Notes: a model not told the origin generated them from the letters alone. Numbered from the stretch's first letter, positions 53,292 through 62,594 are shown. The stretch is DNA of 64,000 bases from Bog-473 sp963817735 (GCA_963817735.1 CAWFPP010000005.1:48906-112905); one strand, 5' to 3'. Numbers and translations are program-made.

Positions 53292-53774
53292 ATGACGAGT
53301 CAGCGAGACATCGGCCCGCTTCAGGCACAAGTTCAGGAGTGGTGGGACGCCCAGCACGCGAGCCATCAGCCGACCGTTGATCCTCTGGGGCGTCCCTATT
53401 CCGGGATCGGCCAGCTTGAGTCCATATTCAACCAGGGCGAGTTTGTCGAGAATATTCAGCTCTGCCCGATGCTCTGCGCATGGCGGAACGGACGGAGCCG
53501 GGAGGAGCTGGTGGCGACTCTCCGCCCGTACCTGAAGGCCAGGGCTGTCCAAGCATCCGGATTGCTCTCGACGCCCGATGCGCAGGTTGCGAGGGAAATC
53601 GCCTCCACGCTCCTGCCCGCCCCGTTCGGAGAGGAACTCAACGTCGTGACTGATCTCATTCAGGCAGCGGGCGCCCAAACACTCCAGCAGCGTGATCGGG
53701 CGCTTCTGAGGGCGGCTGCTGGCGGGGTCGTTCTGCTCGGGTTCTTCGCGTTCATCCGTGGGAGCGCCAGCTAA
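53292..53774 (+). CDS. Unknown protein with C-terminal membrane anchor
   Basis: This 160-residue protein shows no family I recognise. The main part is soluble and helical (LQAQVQEWWDAQHAS, IGQLESIFNQGEFVEN, LVATLRPYLKARAVQ). The last 20 residues form one hydrophobic helix (AAAGGVVLLGFFAFIRG) followed by a very short tail, so it is probably tail-anchored. It converges with the small operon at 53786-54214. Confidence 0.6.
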   Translation: MTSQRDIGPLQAQVQEWWDAQHASHQPTVDPLGRPYSGIGQLESIFNQGEFVENIQLCPMLCAWRNGRSREELVATLRPYLKARAVQASGLLSTPDAQVAREIASTLLPAPFGEELNVVTDLIQAAGAQTLQQRDRALLRAAAGGVVLLGFFAFIRGSAS

Positions 53775-53785
53775 GCAAAACCGAC

Positions 53786-54076
53786 TTACTCCTCGGTGTT
53801 AGCGGTGATCTTGTAGGCGTAGACGGCCTTGGTGCCGGAATCCCCGCCTCCGGGTCCGCCCTCAAACCCTGCGGTGTGAAGCGCCGCTTCCGCAGTCCGT
53901 GCCTCAGCGTTCGTCGCTGCCGTGCGATAAATCCAGCCGCCATTCTCTTCGTCGACGCAATGGTCTTTGAACATGCGATCTTTGGGATCGCTGGCAATTC
54001 CTGCGTACCAACTTGAATATGGGGTTCCTGCGTGAGCCTTGATCTCGGCCACGATTACCTCCGGTGTCTTGGCCAT
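53786..54076 (-). CDS. Small unknown protein with a GIY-YIG-like segment
   Basis: This 96-residue protein has the segment SSWYAGIASDPKDRMFKDH near residues 21-39, which resembles the start of a GIY-YIG nuclease fold (tyrosine, Gly-Ile, then DPxxR...H). The remaining conserved-looking parts are GGWIYRTAATNAEARTAE and GGDSGTKAVYAYKI. It lacks the full length of a nuclease, so this is weak. Its ATG is three bases after the stop of the 44-residue gene upstream; they form an operon. Confidence 0.55.
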   Translation of the reverse strand: MAKTPEVIVAEIKAHAGTPYSSWYAGIASDPKDRMFKDHCVDEENGGWIYRTAATNAEARTAEAALHTAGFEGGPGGGDSGTKAVYAYKITANTEE

Positions 54077-54079
54077 GGT

Positions 54080-54214
54080 TCATCGCCCCGATCGCCGAGC
54101 GGATCGTTTGGCTGGCCGAGGTACTGAACGGTCGTGCCGAGGCACCTTGGTCCCGTCCTCGCGAGTGTAAGGATTGACCTCGACGTATTTGGTGCCCTTC
54201 TTGGTCTTTGGCAT
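54080..54214 (-). CDS. 44-residue basic protein
   Basis: ATG 54214 is preceded by a strong GGAGG seven bases upstream, and the frame runs to a stop at 54080, just before the next gene. The protein (MPKTKKGTKYVEVNPYTRED..., ending in RSARRSGR) is very basic. It could bind nucleic acid, but no family was recognised. Its tight linkage to the gene at 53786 suggests joint function. Confidence 0.6.
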   Translation of the reverse strand: MPKTKKGTKYVEVNPYTREDGTKVPRHDRSVPRPAKRSARRSGR

Positions 54215-54326
54215 TGTGCAGCCTCCTTTCAGGCTGCAATGAGGGTAGAGACAGGCTGTGACACCGGGGTGATTGAGGGTGCGTCAAGCATCTCGGTCCC
54301 AATGGGCTTGGGGGACGCTTGGGTAC

Positions 54327-55484
54327 CTACGAGCCGGACGGAAACGAGCTGCAAAAGGCGTGGCCGAACGCCGCACTGCCTTCGTCATAGACCGTGACCC
54401 GGTCGCCACTGGCGAGCGTGCTCGAGCACACCTGGTCGAGACCAGTTCCGACCGTGGCGCGCCCATAGGGGCCCGTGAGCGCCCCGAACGCTGCGGCGGA
54501 AGACGTCTCGTTCGCCACTTCTCCGGGTGAGGCAATGGAAGTGCAGTCCGGCCCGGCCTCGGCTCCGGAGACCTCCACTTCGACGCCGTGGCTGAACCAT
54601 GCATCGATGCATTGCCCGTTGGTGACGGTCCCTAATGCCTGAAACGTGGCGGGGGCGGTCGTGGAGGTCGGCTGCGTGGATGTCGTCGTGGTCGAGCTCG
54701 ACAGACCGTTCGAGTTGGTCGGGTGGTGTCGGAGAATGGCGAAGGCCACCACGAGCAAAATCAGCACCACCACAGGGGTAGCCAATGACGAACGCCGAGC
54801 CGCCCTCCTGCGGCTTCGAGGACGCGGTGCCGCTGTGCTGCTGCGACGCGTCGGTCGACGCGCTGGAACCTGTCGCCTCGCCGCTGGCTTCTTGATCCAG
54901 GTGTCGGGATTGCTGACGGCAGCGGCGATGCTGCCTGCCTGCTCGACGCTGAGGACGGCCGGGAGGCTGCGCAGCCATGCGACGACGTTGTCGGCGCTTT
55001 CGACCCGTGGCCCGACCGGCTGTTCGACCACATCGAAGGATGCAGCGCCTACAACGACGATGACGGACTGGACGTGAACGGAGTACCCACATGCCGCGCC
55101 GAGCCGCTGTTCCGCACGCGTCGCCTCATGAGTGGAGTTACGGAGGTAGTCCTGGGTGTGCCCGTCGACGAGAAACTGCGCGGGGGAGACCCAGATCCTC
55201 TTCCCGGGATGGTGTTTCGTGTTGATCGTGAAGACACCCGCTGGGCCCACGACGATGTGATCGATATCTGTGCCTTTCGACGAGACGACCACGCTGCGTT
55301 CGATGCGCCAGCCCTCGTCGGCGGGGAGGCCAGCTTCAAGGAGCGCCTGGACCGTGTCCTCCCCGTCCGCCCCGCGGTCCCACAGCTCCGCCTCGGAACG
55401 AAGCCGTTCGGCCTCAGCGGCGCGGGCATCGGCTTCGGCACGCAGTTGAGCTGCCTTGCGGCGAGGTCCCGAGTCCGTAGTCAT
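54327..55484 (-). CDS. NERD (nuclease-related domain) protein with one membrane helix
   Basis: This 385-residue protein begins with a coiled-coil-like Arg/Ala/Glu region (residues 8-40), then the NERD domain: GADGEDTVQALLEAG, RIERSVVV, GTDIDHIVVGPAGVFTINTK. The Asp in DIDHIVVGPAGVF and Lys in INTK follow the nuclease-core pattern. A very basic linker (RRPTRRSSTAAPRPRSRRR) leads to a membrane helix (about 238-256) and an outer domain with Cys pairs. NERD proteins are mostly cytoplasmic-side DNA-processing or stress proteins of unknown role. GTG 55505 is an alternative start. Confidence 0.8.
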   Translation of the reverse strand: MTTDSGPRRKAAQLRAEADARAAEAERLRSEAELWDRGADGEDTVQALLEAGLPADEGWRIERSVVVSSKGTDIDHIVVGPAGVFTINTKHHPGKRIWVSPAQFLVDGHTQDYLRNSTHEATRAEQRLGAACGYSVHVQSVIVVVGAASFDVVEQPVGPRVESADNVVAWLRSLPAVLSVEQAGSIAAAVSNPDTWIKKPAARRQVPARRPTRRSSTAAPRPRSRRRAARRSSLATPVVVLILLVVAFAILRHHPTNSNGLSSSTTTTSTQPTSTTAPATFQALGTVTNGQCIDAWFSHGVEVEVSGAEAGPDCTSIASPGEVANETSSAAAFGALTGPYGRATVGTGLDQVCSSTLASGDRVTVYDEGSAAFGHAFCSSFPSGS

Positions 55485-55512
55485 CGACAGTGAAGCTACC
55501 TTCACGGTGTGT

Positions 55513-55536
55513 TGCGGAGAGGCTTCTCTCTCCGCA
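55513..55536. promoter_or_regulatory. Hairpin-forming inverted repeat upstream of the NERD gene
   Basis: TGCGGAGAG (55513-55521) and CTCTCCGCA (55528-55536) are perfect inverted copies with a six-base spacer. The site lies between the divergent NERD gene and the gene at 55668, about 30 bases upstream of the former, so it may be an operator for one or both. Confidence 0.45.
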
Positions 55537-55667
55537 GGGCAAGGTCCAGCTCATCAGCACAGATCCCGATCCGGCATCGTCGGCGCCCGCCTCTGCTCAG
55601 CGGCGCTGCACGAAGTGCGCCTCCCGCCAGTGCATAACGCACGCCAGCGTCGTAGCCTCAGCAGATA

Positions 55668-56258
55668 GTGGCTTCGTACGAATCGAATGAGGCTCCCGCA
55701 GGTGGCACCGCTCCGAAGTGGTACACCACGAACGGGTGGGACGGGGAGGACAGCCCTCTCACGCCCGGTGCCGCCATTGCGCTGGAGACCGCGCTCGATG
55801 CCGGCGTTGACGGACTCGAAACGATGGGAATCGAGTCCGATCTCTTCGAGGCTCTCCCGGAGCGCTTTGCACGCCGTTACGACGACGCGTTCTTCGAACG
55901 CTTCATCCCGGCACTGCGCCAGGTGTACGAGTCGGCCACCGCGCAGCCAAACCAGATGGTGTGCACGTGCACGGCTGACGAGATCGCACTCGAGGTCCTT
56001 GTTGACATGGCCCGCAATTGGGCCATCCTCGCCGTCGAACTCGCTGCGGAGGCACCGGGGGCGTTCCCGCTCGCCTCTCCTGAAGACGAAGCGAGTTTGT
56101 TGGAGTTCCACTCCCAGCTTGTCGCTGATTCCGATGTGCTTTACCTCTGGAATTGGGAGGATGACGGCATCGAAGACGATGAGGAAAGAATGGCCATCAC
56201 TGGCATCGGGGACGCGTTGAAGTTCGACAACTGGTTCGTGCCGTTCGGAGAGCTTTGA
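55668..56258 (+). CDS. Unknown acidic soluble protein
   Basis: This 196-residue protein (GTG 55668) is strongly acidic with helical stretches (AIALETALDAGVDGLETM, DDAFFERFIPALRQVYES) and motifs CTCTADEIALEVLVDMA and LYLWNWEDDGIEDDEERM. I recognise no family. The lack of frameshifts and the codon bias argue for a real gene. It may be cargo of the integrated element. Confidence 0.6.
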   Translation: MASYESNEAPAGGTAPKWYTTNGWDGEDSPLTPGAAIALETALDAGVDGLETMGIESDLFEALPERFARRYDDAFFERFIPALRQVYESATAQPNQMVCTCTADEIALEVLVDMARNWAILAVELAAEAPGAFPLASPEDEASLLEFHSQLVADSDVLYLWNWEDDGIEDDEERMAITGIGDALKFDNWFVPFGEL

Positions 56259-56623
56259 GGGGTTGGAAGTGCTCATCTGATTGACGTCGCATTGTGTGAC
56301 GCCGACTCCTCCATGGCGACGAGGTCGTGAACATGTTGGGTCACGACCGGGCGAAATGGCCTTGATCGATTAATGCCGACAAGCGCCCGCCCATAGGAGA
56401 CTTGAGACCTCTTCCCGTCCTTTGAGGTGCGGCTGACCTCGCCGTGCTGACCACATCAGCTCGGAGGCAAACGATGGATGGAGGTCGCTGTTCTTGGCAT
56501 CCAAGCCGGCTGCAGGCAGCCGGCTAACTCCATTGTGAACTCATGGGTGGTTCAGACGCAGCCCTCAAGGGTTCGCTCCGCCGACCTTCGGTCGCCCTTG
56601 ACCGCTGCTCGTCATGGCGTAGG
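56259..56623. other. Intergenic region between convergent genes
   Basis: No gene is evident in these 365 bases. It contains the perfect palindrome at 56504-56525 described separately. The remainder is unremarkable, with moderately GC-rich sequence. Confidence 0.55.
56504..56525. terminator. Compact palindrome, probable bidirectional terminator
   Basis: AGCCGGCTGC (56504-56513) and GCAGCCGGCT (56516-56525) pair perfectly with only two bases between them. It lies between the end of the unknown gene at 55668 and the end of the excisionase-like gene, where convergent transcription would stop. Confidence 0.5.
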
Positions 56624-56986
56624 TCAGAAGGGCTCTGTTGATCCGGCACGTCTGGCATTGATCCAGTCGTTCAGTTCGTCGGGATCGAACCGGATCAGAT
56701 GACCGACACGGACGAACGGGATCTGACCGTCTGCCACGAAACGGCGCACTTGGCGCATTGAGATACCGAGTGCCTTCGCGACGGCCACGATGTCCACGAG
56801 GGCCGGCAGTGGTTCGCCTCCGAGGTTCGAGAAAGGTCGAGGTCCAACGTTTTGCAGTTCCCCTCCCGTCGGCCATTCGCGTTCGCCGGCATCCTGGGAC
56901 GATGACCGAGAGGCGTGCACGGACGGTCTTGGGTTAGAACCGTTCTGTGGAGGTGCAACTGTCCCGTCGTTCGATCGGCCCGTCAT
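56624..56986 (-). CDS. Excisionase-like HTH protein (helix-turn-helix_17/MerR-like)
   Basis: This 120-residue protein ends with a compact HTH: VDIVAVAKALGISMRQVRRF, VADGQIPFVRVGHLIRFD and ELNDWINARR. This is the form seen in Xis proteins of actinomycete elements, where it bends att DNA and directs excision. The first 60 residues are low-complexity. It lies 6 kb from the integrase instead of the usual adjacent place, probably because cargo was inserted between them. Confidence 0.75.
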   Translation of the reverse strand: MTGRSNDGTVAPPQNGSNPRPSVHASRSSSQDAGEREWPTGGELQNVGPRPFSNLGGEPLPALVDIVAVAKALGISMRQVRRFVADGQIPFVRVGHLIRFDPDELNDWINARRAGSTEPF

Positions 56987-58302
56987 CGTGGTTGCTCCTC
57001 TTTGTTGTCAATGCGTTGATATTCGGTGCTCGGGTGGCTCCTGCGACTGCCGCCACAGCGGCGGTGGTGCTTCCGCGTGGCCAGGTGGTCGAAGCGACCT
57101 CGCAGTCGGGCAGTTCCGTCGGCGCGGTTCCGGCGGATGGTCGGCTGCGCGGCCCTGACTTCACCGCCGTCGTGTCCCGGGTCGCCTGGCCGCAGTCCGT
57201 GGATGCACCGTCGGCGCAGTACGTGGCGGGATCGGGTCATCGGTTGGTCGCCTTCACGCTCTCGGTCACTCAGGCCACCGACGACTCCGGGACGCTGAAT
57301 GCCCCCACTGCGGTCTCGGCATCTCTGCGGGTCGGCGACTGCGACGCAGTCCATCGACTGACGAGGATCGACCAGGAGATCGCCGGCGGGGCCAGCGGCT
57401 CGGCCGAGACGACCGGAACCGACAGCTTCGTGGCGTCGGTGCCGGCCGACGAGCATGACGTCGCCCTCGAGCTCACCGAGGCCGGCTTCACCCAGTCGTT
57501 CGATCTGTGGACGCTCCAGCGGCTTCCGCCGAGCCCTGCCGTCCTCTACCGGGATGCGAGTTCGTCGACCGTCACCGGCTCGGCGGCCTCGTCGTTCAAC
57601 GTCGCTTTCACCAACCCGGCCGACGGCTTCTCCTCGTGCGACGACGCCCAGGTCTCGAGCGCCACGCTGAGCTGGTTCGCTCCGGGCGGCTCGGGCACGA
57701 CGCCGGGCAGCACAACCCAGGCCTATCTGGTGGTCGGCCTGCAGTCCTCCTATCCCGACATCCCCTACGGCCAGCCCGAACTCGGGCCACTTCTTCTCGA
57801 GCTTCACCCGCTGCCGGGAAACCGCTCACCTTCACGCCGACCGGCGGCACGGCGGTCGACCGGCACCTCGAGTACCACCGCCTTCTCCTCGACCGACGCC
57901 GCCAGCGACGACGACGGGCTCTTCGACGCCGTCTACTGCTTCACCGTTCCCGCCACCACGACCGGCGGCACGCTCACCGTCACGGCCGGGCCGGCGACGG
58001 CGACCGAGTACACCGGCTTCACCGGGAGCGGCAATCGACCGTACCGATCAACGTCACCGCCCCGGCCACCGTCTCCCTCAGCTTCCCGGCCGTGCCGCGG
58101 CTCTGCCGGCCCAGAAGAAGCCGCCCTGGGTCGGGCGCCCGCTGCCGGCCACCGGTCTCGGCGCAGCCCACGACAGCACGACGAGCCGTCTCGGGCGGCG
58201 GGCTTCCCGATCTGGCTGGCCGTTCTGGTCCTCGTCGTCGTCGCCGGCGTCGTCGTCGTGGTCCAGCGTCGTTCGCCGACGGTCTGCTCCAAGCGCAGGT
58301 GA
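56947..58302 (+). CDS. Exported/membrane protein, several frameshifts; may be N-terminal part of the BTAD protein
   Basis: GTG 56947 starts a protein with an export segment (SSWLLLFVVNALIFGARVAPATAA) and an outer region of about 350 residues rich in Ser, Thr and Ala. Breaks near 57785, 57855 and 58030-58110 are needed to follow it: strand-like parts FTPTGGTAVDR, GLFDAVYCFTVPA and TVPINVTAPATVSLSF appear in different frames. It ends with a membrane helix (FPIWLAVLVLVVVAGVVVVV) and then Arg-rich residues. One more shift near 58270 would join it to the BTAD region downstream. No domain was recognised in the outer part. Confidence 0.6.
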   Translation: MEVQLSRRSIGPSSWLLLFVVNALIFGARVAPATAATAAVVLPRGQVVEATSQSGSSVGAVPADGRLRGPDFTAVVSRVAWPQSVDAPSAQYVAGSGHRLVAFTLSVTQATDDSGTLNAPTAVSASLRVGDCDAVHRLTRIDQEIAGGASGSAETTGTDSFVASVPADEHDVALELTEAGFTQSFDLWTLQRLPPSPAVLYRDASSSTVTGSAASSFNVAFTNPADGFSSCDDAQVSSATLSWFAPGGSGTTPGSTTQAYLVVGLQSSYPDIPYGQPELGPLLLELHPLPGNRSPSRRPAARRSTGTSSTTAFSSTDAASDDDGLFDAVYCFTVPATTTGGTLTVTAGPATATEYTGFTGSGNRPYRSTSPPRPPSPSASRPCRGSAGPEEAALGRAPAAGHRSRRSPRQHDEPSRAAGFPIWLAVLVLVVVAGVVVVVQRRSPTVCSKRR

Positions 58303-59153
58303 CGCCGACCGCCTCCCGTCGGCGATGCGGCGACCACCGACGTCCCACCGAGACGACGCGGGCCACTACCGACGACGCCAGCGCCCAAGGCGCCCATCGT
58401 CGGTCGCGGCCGATCCCGTACGGTCGCTCACCCCGATGGCCCTCGACGTCATGGGCTGGCGCCGCTTCGTCGGGTTCCCGGCGAGGGCATCCAGTCCGCA
58501 TTCTCGAGGCCCTCGCACCTACCTCGCTCTGCCACGACGCCCACCACCTGAGCGCGGACCAGATCGCCCTCGGCATGTGGCCCTCGGGCGCTCCCGGGGC
58601 GACGATGTCCCGCAAGACCATCCAGAACAACCTCTCCGGCGCTGCGCGACTGGATCGGCGCCGAGCACCTGCCCGACGCCGCGGTGGCCGGGGGCTACCT
58701 GGTCGAGGGCATCGACTCGGACTGGGCCACCATCGAGCGCCTGAGCCGGGAGGCCGACACGGTCGGAGCCGACGCGGCCCGGGCGCTGCGCACCGAGGCC
58801 CTGGCTCTCGTCCGCGGCCTTCCCTTCGAGGGCCTCACCGGCGACGGCTACGACTGGATCGAAACGAGGAGCCTCGTCGGCACCGTCACCATGGCCATCG
58901 TCAGCTGCGCCACCGCCTCGGCACCGACCTCTTCGAGGCCGGCGACTTCAGCGGCGGCCGAAGAGGCCGCCCGCGCCGGCCTGCGCGGCGCGCCCGACGA
59001 GTACGTGCTCTGGGAGCTGGGCGCCCGGGCCATCGACGCCGGGGAGAGCGCACGCGCGCTCGAGGGCTGGTGGCCGAGGCCGGCCCGTGGCTCGACCCCG
59101 CCGACATCGAGCGCATCCGCCGCCGCTCGGTCACGACGGCCTCCGAGTCGTAG
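58303..59153 (+). CDS. BTAD (SARP-like) domain region, frameshifted
   Basis: Fragments in different frames spell a bacterial transcriptional activator domain: DAHHLSADQIALGMWP, MSRKTIQNNLSALRDWIG (wHTH-like), GYLVEGIDSDWATIERLSREA, then tetratricopeptide-like helices EEAARAGLRGAPDEYVLWELGARAID ending at 59153. At least four breaks (about 58480, 58640, 58920 and 58950) are needed. The beginning is not clear. The upstream reading (RRRSAPSAGDADRLPSAM) suggests it is fused to the preceding membrane protein, making a membrane-anchored BTAD protein. Confidence 0.62.
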
Positions 59154-59959
59154 CGCCCGAGCGAAGAGGCGCAGCGCCGCTTCGGCCCGCTGGCGCTCCT
59201 TGCGTGCCGCGTCGTAGGGGCGCCCGAGGCTCGGGCCACCTCGGCGAGCGACCGCCCCTCGATGCGGGTCCGGGCGATCAGCACGACCTCTCGGGGGCTG
59301 AGCACGCCGGCGGCCACGGCGGCGGCCGGCAAGGGCGTGACCGGACCAGCGCACCGGCCGGCGCCCGGTGTCGTCGTCTGCGACGAGGTCGAAGTCCTCG
59401 GGCAGAGGCTCGGTCGACGGGCGAGCCCGGCGCATCCGGTGACCCGGCGGGCCAGGTTCCAGATGGCGTCGCCGCGCTCCCAGCGGCCCGGCGGCGGACG
59501 CCTCGTCACCACCTCCCAGGCGGCGGCCAGCGTGTCGGCTTCGGCGTCGAGGGCGCTGACCCGGCCGCTGTGCACGAGGCGGTCGCGCACGACCTCGAGG
59601 TCGCCTCGCAGCATGGACAAGAGCGCGAGGGCGGCCAGCGGGTCGCTCGGGGCCACCTTGGCCAGACGCTCTTGGACCGACATGGCGGGGCGGCCGTCGG
59701 CGTCGCGCCGAGCGAGCAACTCGGCGAGGTCGGGACGGGCCCCCGGCGTGGTCGAGTCGGCAGTCGATGCGGCGGCCAGGCGCTCGCGCCTCGGGGCTGT
59801 GCGCGCCAGCGCGGCGACGTGGTCGGCAGAGCGGACTGGAGGTGGCGATGGTTGGGTCATGGCGCCATCGCGCCACATCGGGTTCCCAGAAACCTTCCGC
59901 GAATGGTTCCCGAATCGGTCCCCAGCGAGAATTTCTTCTGCGACGTTCTCCCTGGTCAT
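59131..59959 (-). CDS. Sigma-70 region 4-like HTH protein, frameshifted
   Basis: ATG 59959 overlaps the stop of the replication gene (ATGA). The first part (to about 59430) has no recognised domain (ERLAKVAPSDPLAALALLSM). After breaks near 59420 and 59240, the tail reads LSPREVVLIARTRIEGRSLA, then ALGRPYDAARKERQRAEAAL, an HTH like sigma region 4. It may regulate the element. The end is uncertain because of the shifts; the minus-strand TGA at 59131 is the best guess, overlapping the BTAD gene end. Confidence 0.5.
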
Positions 59960-60006
59960 GGCGTTTGGGAACCTTTCCGGGAACTCGGTCGGGAACCCTC
60001 GGGAAC
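59881..60006. repeat. Array of GTTCCC/GGGAAC hexamers at the repSA 3' end
   Basis: On the plus strand GTTCCC occurs at 59882-59887 and 59906-59911 (24 bases apart), and its inverse GGGAAC at 59967-59972, 59979-59984, 59991-59996 and 60001-60006 (steps 12, 12, 10). The spacing near the helical repeat and the inverted arrangement resemble iteron or transfer-protein recognition arrays. The same bases code for an EGSR/SRKGS-rich C-terminus of the replication protein, so protein repeats alone could explain part of it. Confidence 0.5.
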
Positions 60007-61285
60007 CTTGCGGGAGCCCTCCAGGCGGGCCTCGAGCAGCGCGGCGGCCAACATGTCGGCCTCGGGGTCGCCATAGCCCCGCCCGGCGTAACGCCACTCG
60101 CCGTCGTAGTCGAAGTCGGCGTTCTCGTCCCCGGAACGTCGCGCTGGACGTAGTCGGCCCGGGCCCGGCGCAGTGCCCCGAAGGTGGTCGAGAAGCCCAC
60201 GCTCTTGGAGGAGAACTGCCCGGGGTAGCCGAGGGTGTGGGCGTGGTCGCGCAGGCGCAGGGAGCCGAGGTCCCGGCGGCCCCCGAGCGCCCAGGCCGTC
60301 TTGACCATGGCCACGATGTGGGGGCGCAGTGCCAGGCGCTCGATCTCGGCCCGGGTGCGGATCCGATGGGCCAGCCACGGCGTCCCGTCCGCCGTCTTGG
60401 TGGCGTACTTGGCGACGTAGGCGGCGATGGCCGTGGCGTCGGCGTCGTCACCGGCCACGAGCACCCGGACGTCGAGTTGGGCGCCCCAGCGGGCCCGGCG
60501 CAGTGCCGTCCCCCCGAGCTCGGGCACCGGCACGGCGGCCTCGGCGACGACCGCGGCCGACGGCGTTGCTGAGCAGGGCCGGCGTCGAGCCAGGGCGGCG
60601 GGGGCTCGCTCGGCCCGGCCCCGCCGTCGGCGCGGACCACGACGTGGAGGTGGACGAGCCCGCGGGCTTGGAACTCGACCACCTTGATGTAGGAGAGCCG
60701 GGCCACCGAGCGCAGCTCCGGGTGCTCAGCCCGGCCGGCCGGGCCACCTCGCGGTAGAGGCGGTGGCGAGGTCCGGGCCCACAGCGCGAGAGACGTGGGC
60801 GTTCCACAGCACCGCGCCGCGGTAGTCGAAGCACTCGGGGCACAGCGGCTCGCCGACCACCGGGTCGTCGGCGCCGTGGCGGAGCGTGCACGAGAGCGGG
60901 CGCCCGTGCGGGCAGACCCCGAGGCTGCGCCGGGGCCGGCACGGCGCGGGGTCCATCGCCCGAGACATCGCTCCGGTGCACCGGCCCGAACGAGGGGGCG
61001 GTCAGGGTCACGAAGAGCTGGGGGTGGGCGACCACGCACGGGCTGACGCCCTTGCCGCCCCGGATGCCCGCGGCCACGAGCTGCCAGGCGTCGGCCTGGT
61101 AGAGGCGCGAGCACGACGGGCAGACGGCGGCGCGCCGGTCCTTGCACGGCGACGACGAGGTCCCCTTCGACCAGCTCTCCGCTCGAGCGGTCCAAGGTGA
61201 GGCCCCGCAGGCGGACCGGGTGGGCGCACAGGCCGGCCTGGTCGACCTCGGCCAGCACGGCCCGCCACTCGGCGGCCGACCTCAC
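59956..61285 (-). CDS. Replication initiator protein, RepSA-like, many frameshifts
   Basis: GTG 61285 overlaps the FtsK stop (GTGA). Pieces in three frames spell the AICE/plasmid initiator: NRRAAVCPSC-like zinc region (AAVCPSCSRLYQADAWQL), GGKGVSPCVVAHPQLFVTLT, APSFGPVHR, CPHGRPLSC with CPECFDYRGAVLWNAHVS, then LSYIKVVEFQARGLVHLHVV, whose HLH fits a HUH-type metal site. The C-terminal part (RIRTRAEIERLALRPHIVAMV, GSLRLRDHAHTLGYPGQFSSK) is typical of the family. At least five shifts are needed, so the given frame is only a span. It would start rolling-circle-type replication of the excised element. Confidence 0.75.
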
Positions 61286-62594
61286 TGCGATCCCCGGCTG
61301 GTTGCGACCGCCTGGCGACGGCCCGCTGGGCCAGCTCGGCGATGGCGTCGTCGTCGAGGTAGTGGGTGCGGACCTTGACCGGGCACCGCCCCTTCGGCCA
61401 ACAGGTAGCCCACGCCCCGGCTCGTCGGGTCGAGCGTCGAGGCCGAGTAGCCCTCCTTGGCCCAGCCCTGGCCGAGGATGGTGTCGGAGGCCTCGGGGGT
61501 GGTGCAGCGCAGCGCCATGCGGAAGCTGAAGAGGTCGCGGACGAAGGTCGGGACGATGTCGTTGGAGGGCTTCTGGGTGGCGGCGATGACGATCATGCCC
61601 GGCCGCCCGCCCCCTCGAGATCAGGTCGCGCAGCGTCTCGGAGAGCTCGGTTGCGCTCGTCCTTGGTCCCGCCGCGCATGTAGAACGCCAGCTCGTCGAT
61701 GGCGACGACGTGGAGCCCGAAGTCGCCGCCGGGTTCGATCTTGCGCAGGCCCGACGACAACAGGACCCCGTAGCGGCGGTCCATCTCGGCGCAGAGCTCC
61801 TTCAAGACCTCGATGGCGCCGGCCATGTCGGGCCCGACGAAGTGCTCGGCCGATCCCGACCACGGGGCGAGCTCCACCTGCTTGCCGTCGAGCAGGGTCA
61901 GGGTCACGGCGGGGTCGAGGGCGGCCGCGGCGATGAAGAGCGAGAGCGCCACCGACTTGCCCGCCCCGGGCTCGCCGCCGAGCAGCAGGTTGCGCTCGGG
62001 GAGCCCGACCGAGACGGGGTTGCCGTCCTCGTCGACCCCGAGGGAGAGCGGCTCCCACAGCGACCCGTCGGGACCGGCCACGGCGGCGCCGGCGACGACA
62101 GCGGATCACGAAGCAGGATCGAGACGTGGGCCAACGAGGCGTTGGCGGGGTCGCGGACGACCCGGACGTCACGGGCACCGATGGTGGCGGCCAGCGACTC
62201 GCTCGCCTCCTCGATCATCTCGGCGCTGAAGCCGGGCGGCAGGCGAAGGCGCAGGCGCCGTCCGGCCGGGATCGAGCTCGGTGCCTACGATGCGCGGGAG
62301 CAGGCCGCGGCGGCTGATGAGCTCGCAGGCGATCAGCACCCGGCCGAACCAGCGGCGGTCGCCCGGTCCCGCAACGTCGTGGCCAGACGAGCCCTGAGGT
62401 CTGGGGGTGCGCCAGACGGCGATGCCGAGGATCCCGAGGAACAGGATCCCCGCGCCCGCGCCGTCGAGGGCGACGCCGACCCGCCAGAGCACGAAGACGC
62501 CCAGGGCCAAGGCGACCTCGAGCCCCCACCCCCGGACGACGAGTGCCATCCGGGAGTAGGGGCTGAGGGTCTTGACGTAGTGACGCTCAGGCAC
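61282..62594 (-). CDS. FtsK/SpoIIIE-type DNA translocase, TraSA-like, several frameshifts
   Basis: GTG 62594 starts a protein with two membrane helices (ALALGVFVLWRVGVALDG, ILFLGILGIAVWRTP). Next come an AEMIEEASESLAATIGARDVRV region and the motor: Walker A GGEPGAGKS, LLDGKQVELAPW, Walker B LHVVAIDELAFYM, and IVIAATQKPSNDIVPTFVRD, then YSASTLDPTSRGVGYLLAEGA. Breaks lie near 62275, 62100, 61650-61600 and 61400. In actinomycetes one such hexameric motor moves double-stranded DNA between mycelia. It leads into the repSA-like gene with overlapping codons. Confidence 0.82.

Noticed and set aside
59262..60572. Long plus-strand open frames opposite the replication gene
   Set aside because: Family motifs (HTH, RepSA) are all on the minus strand; the plus frames are compositional shadows.
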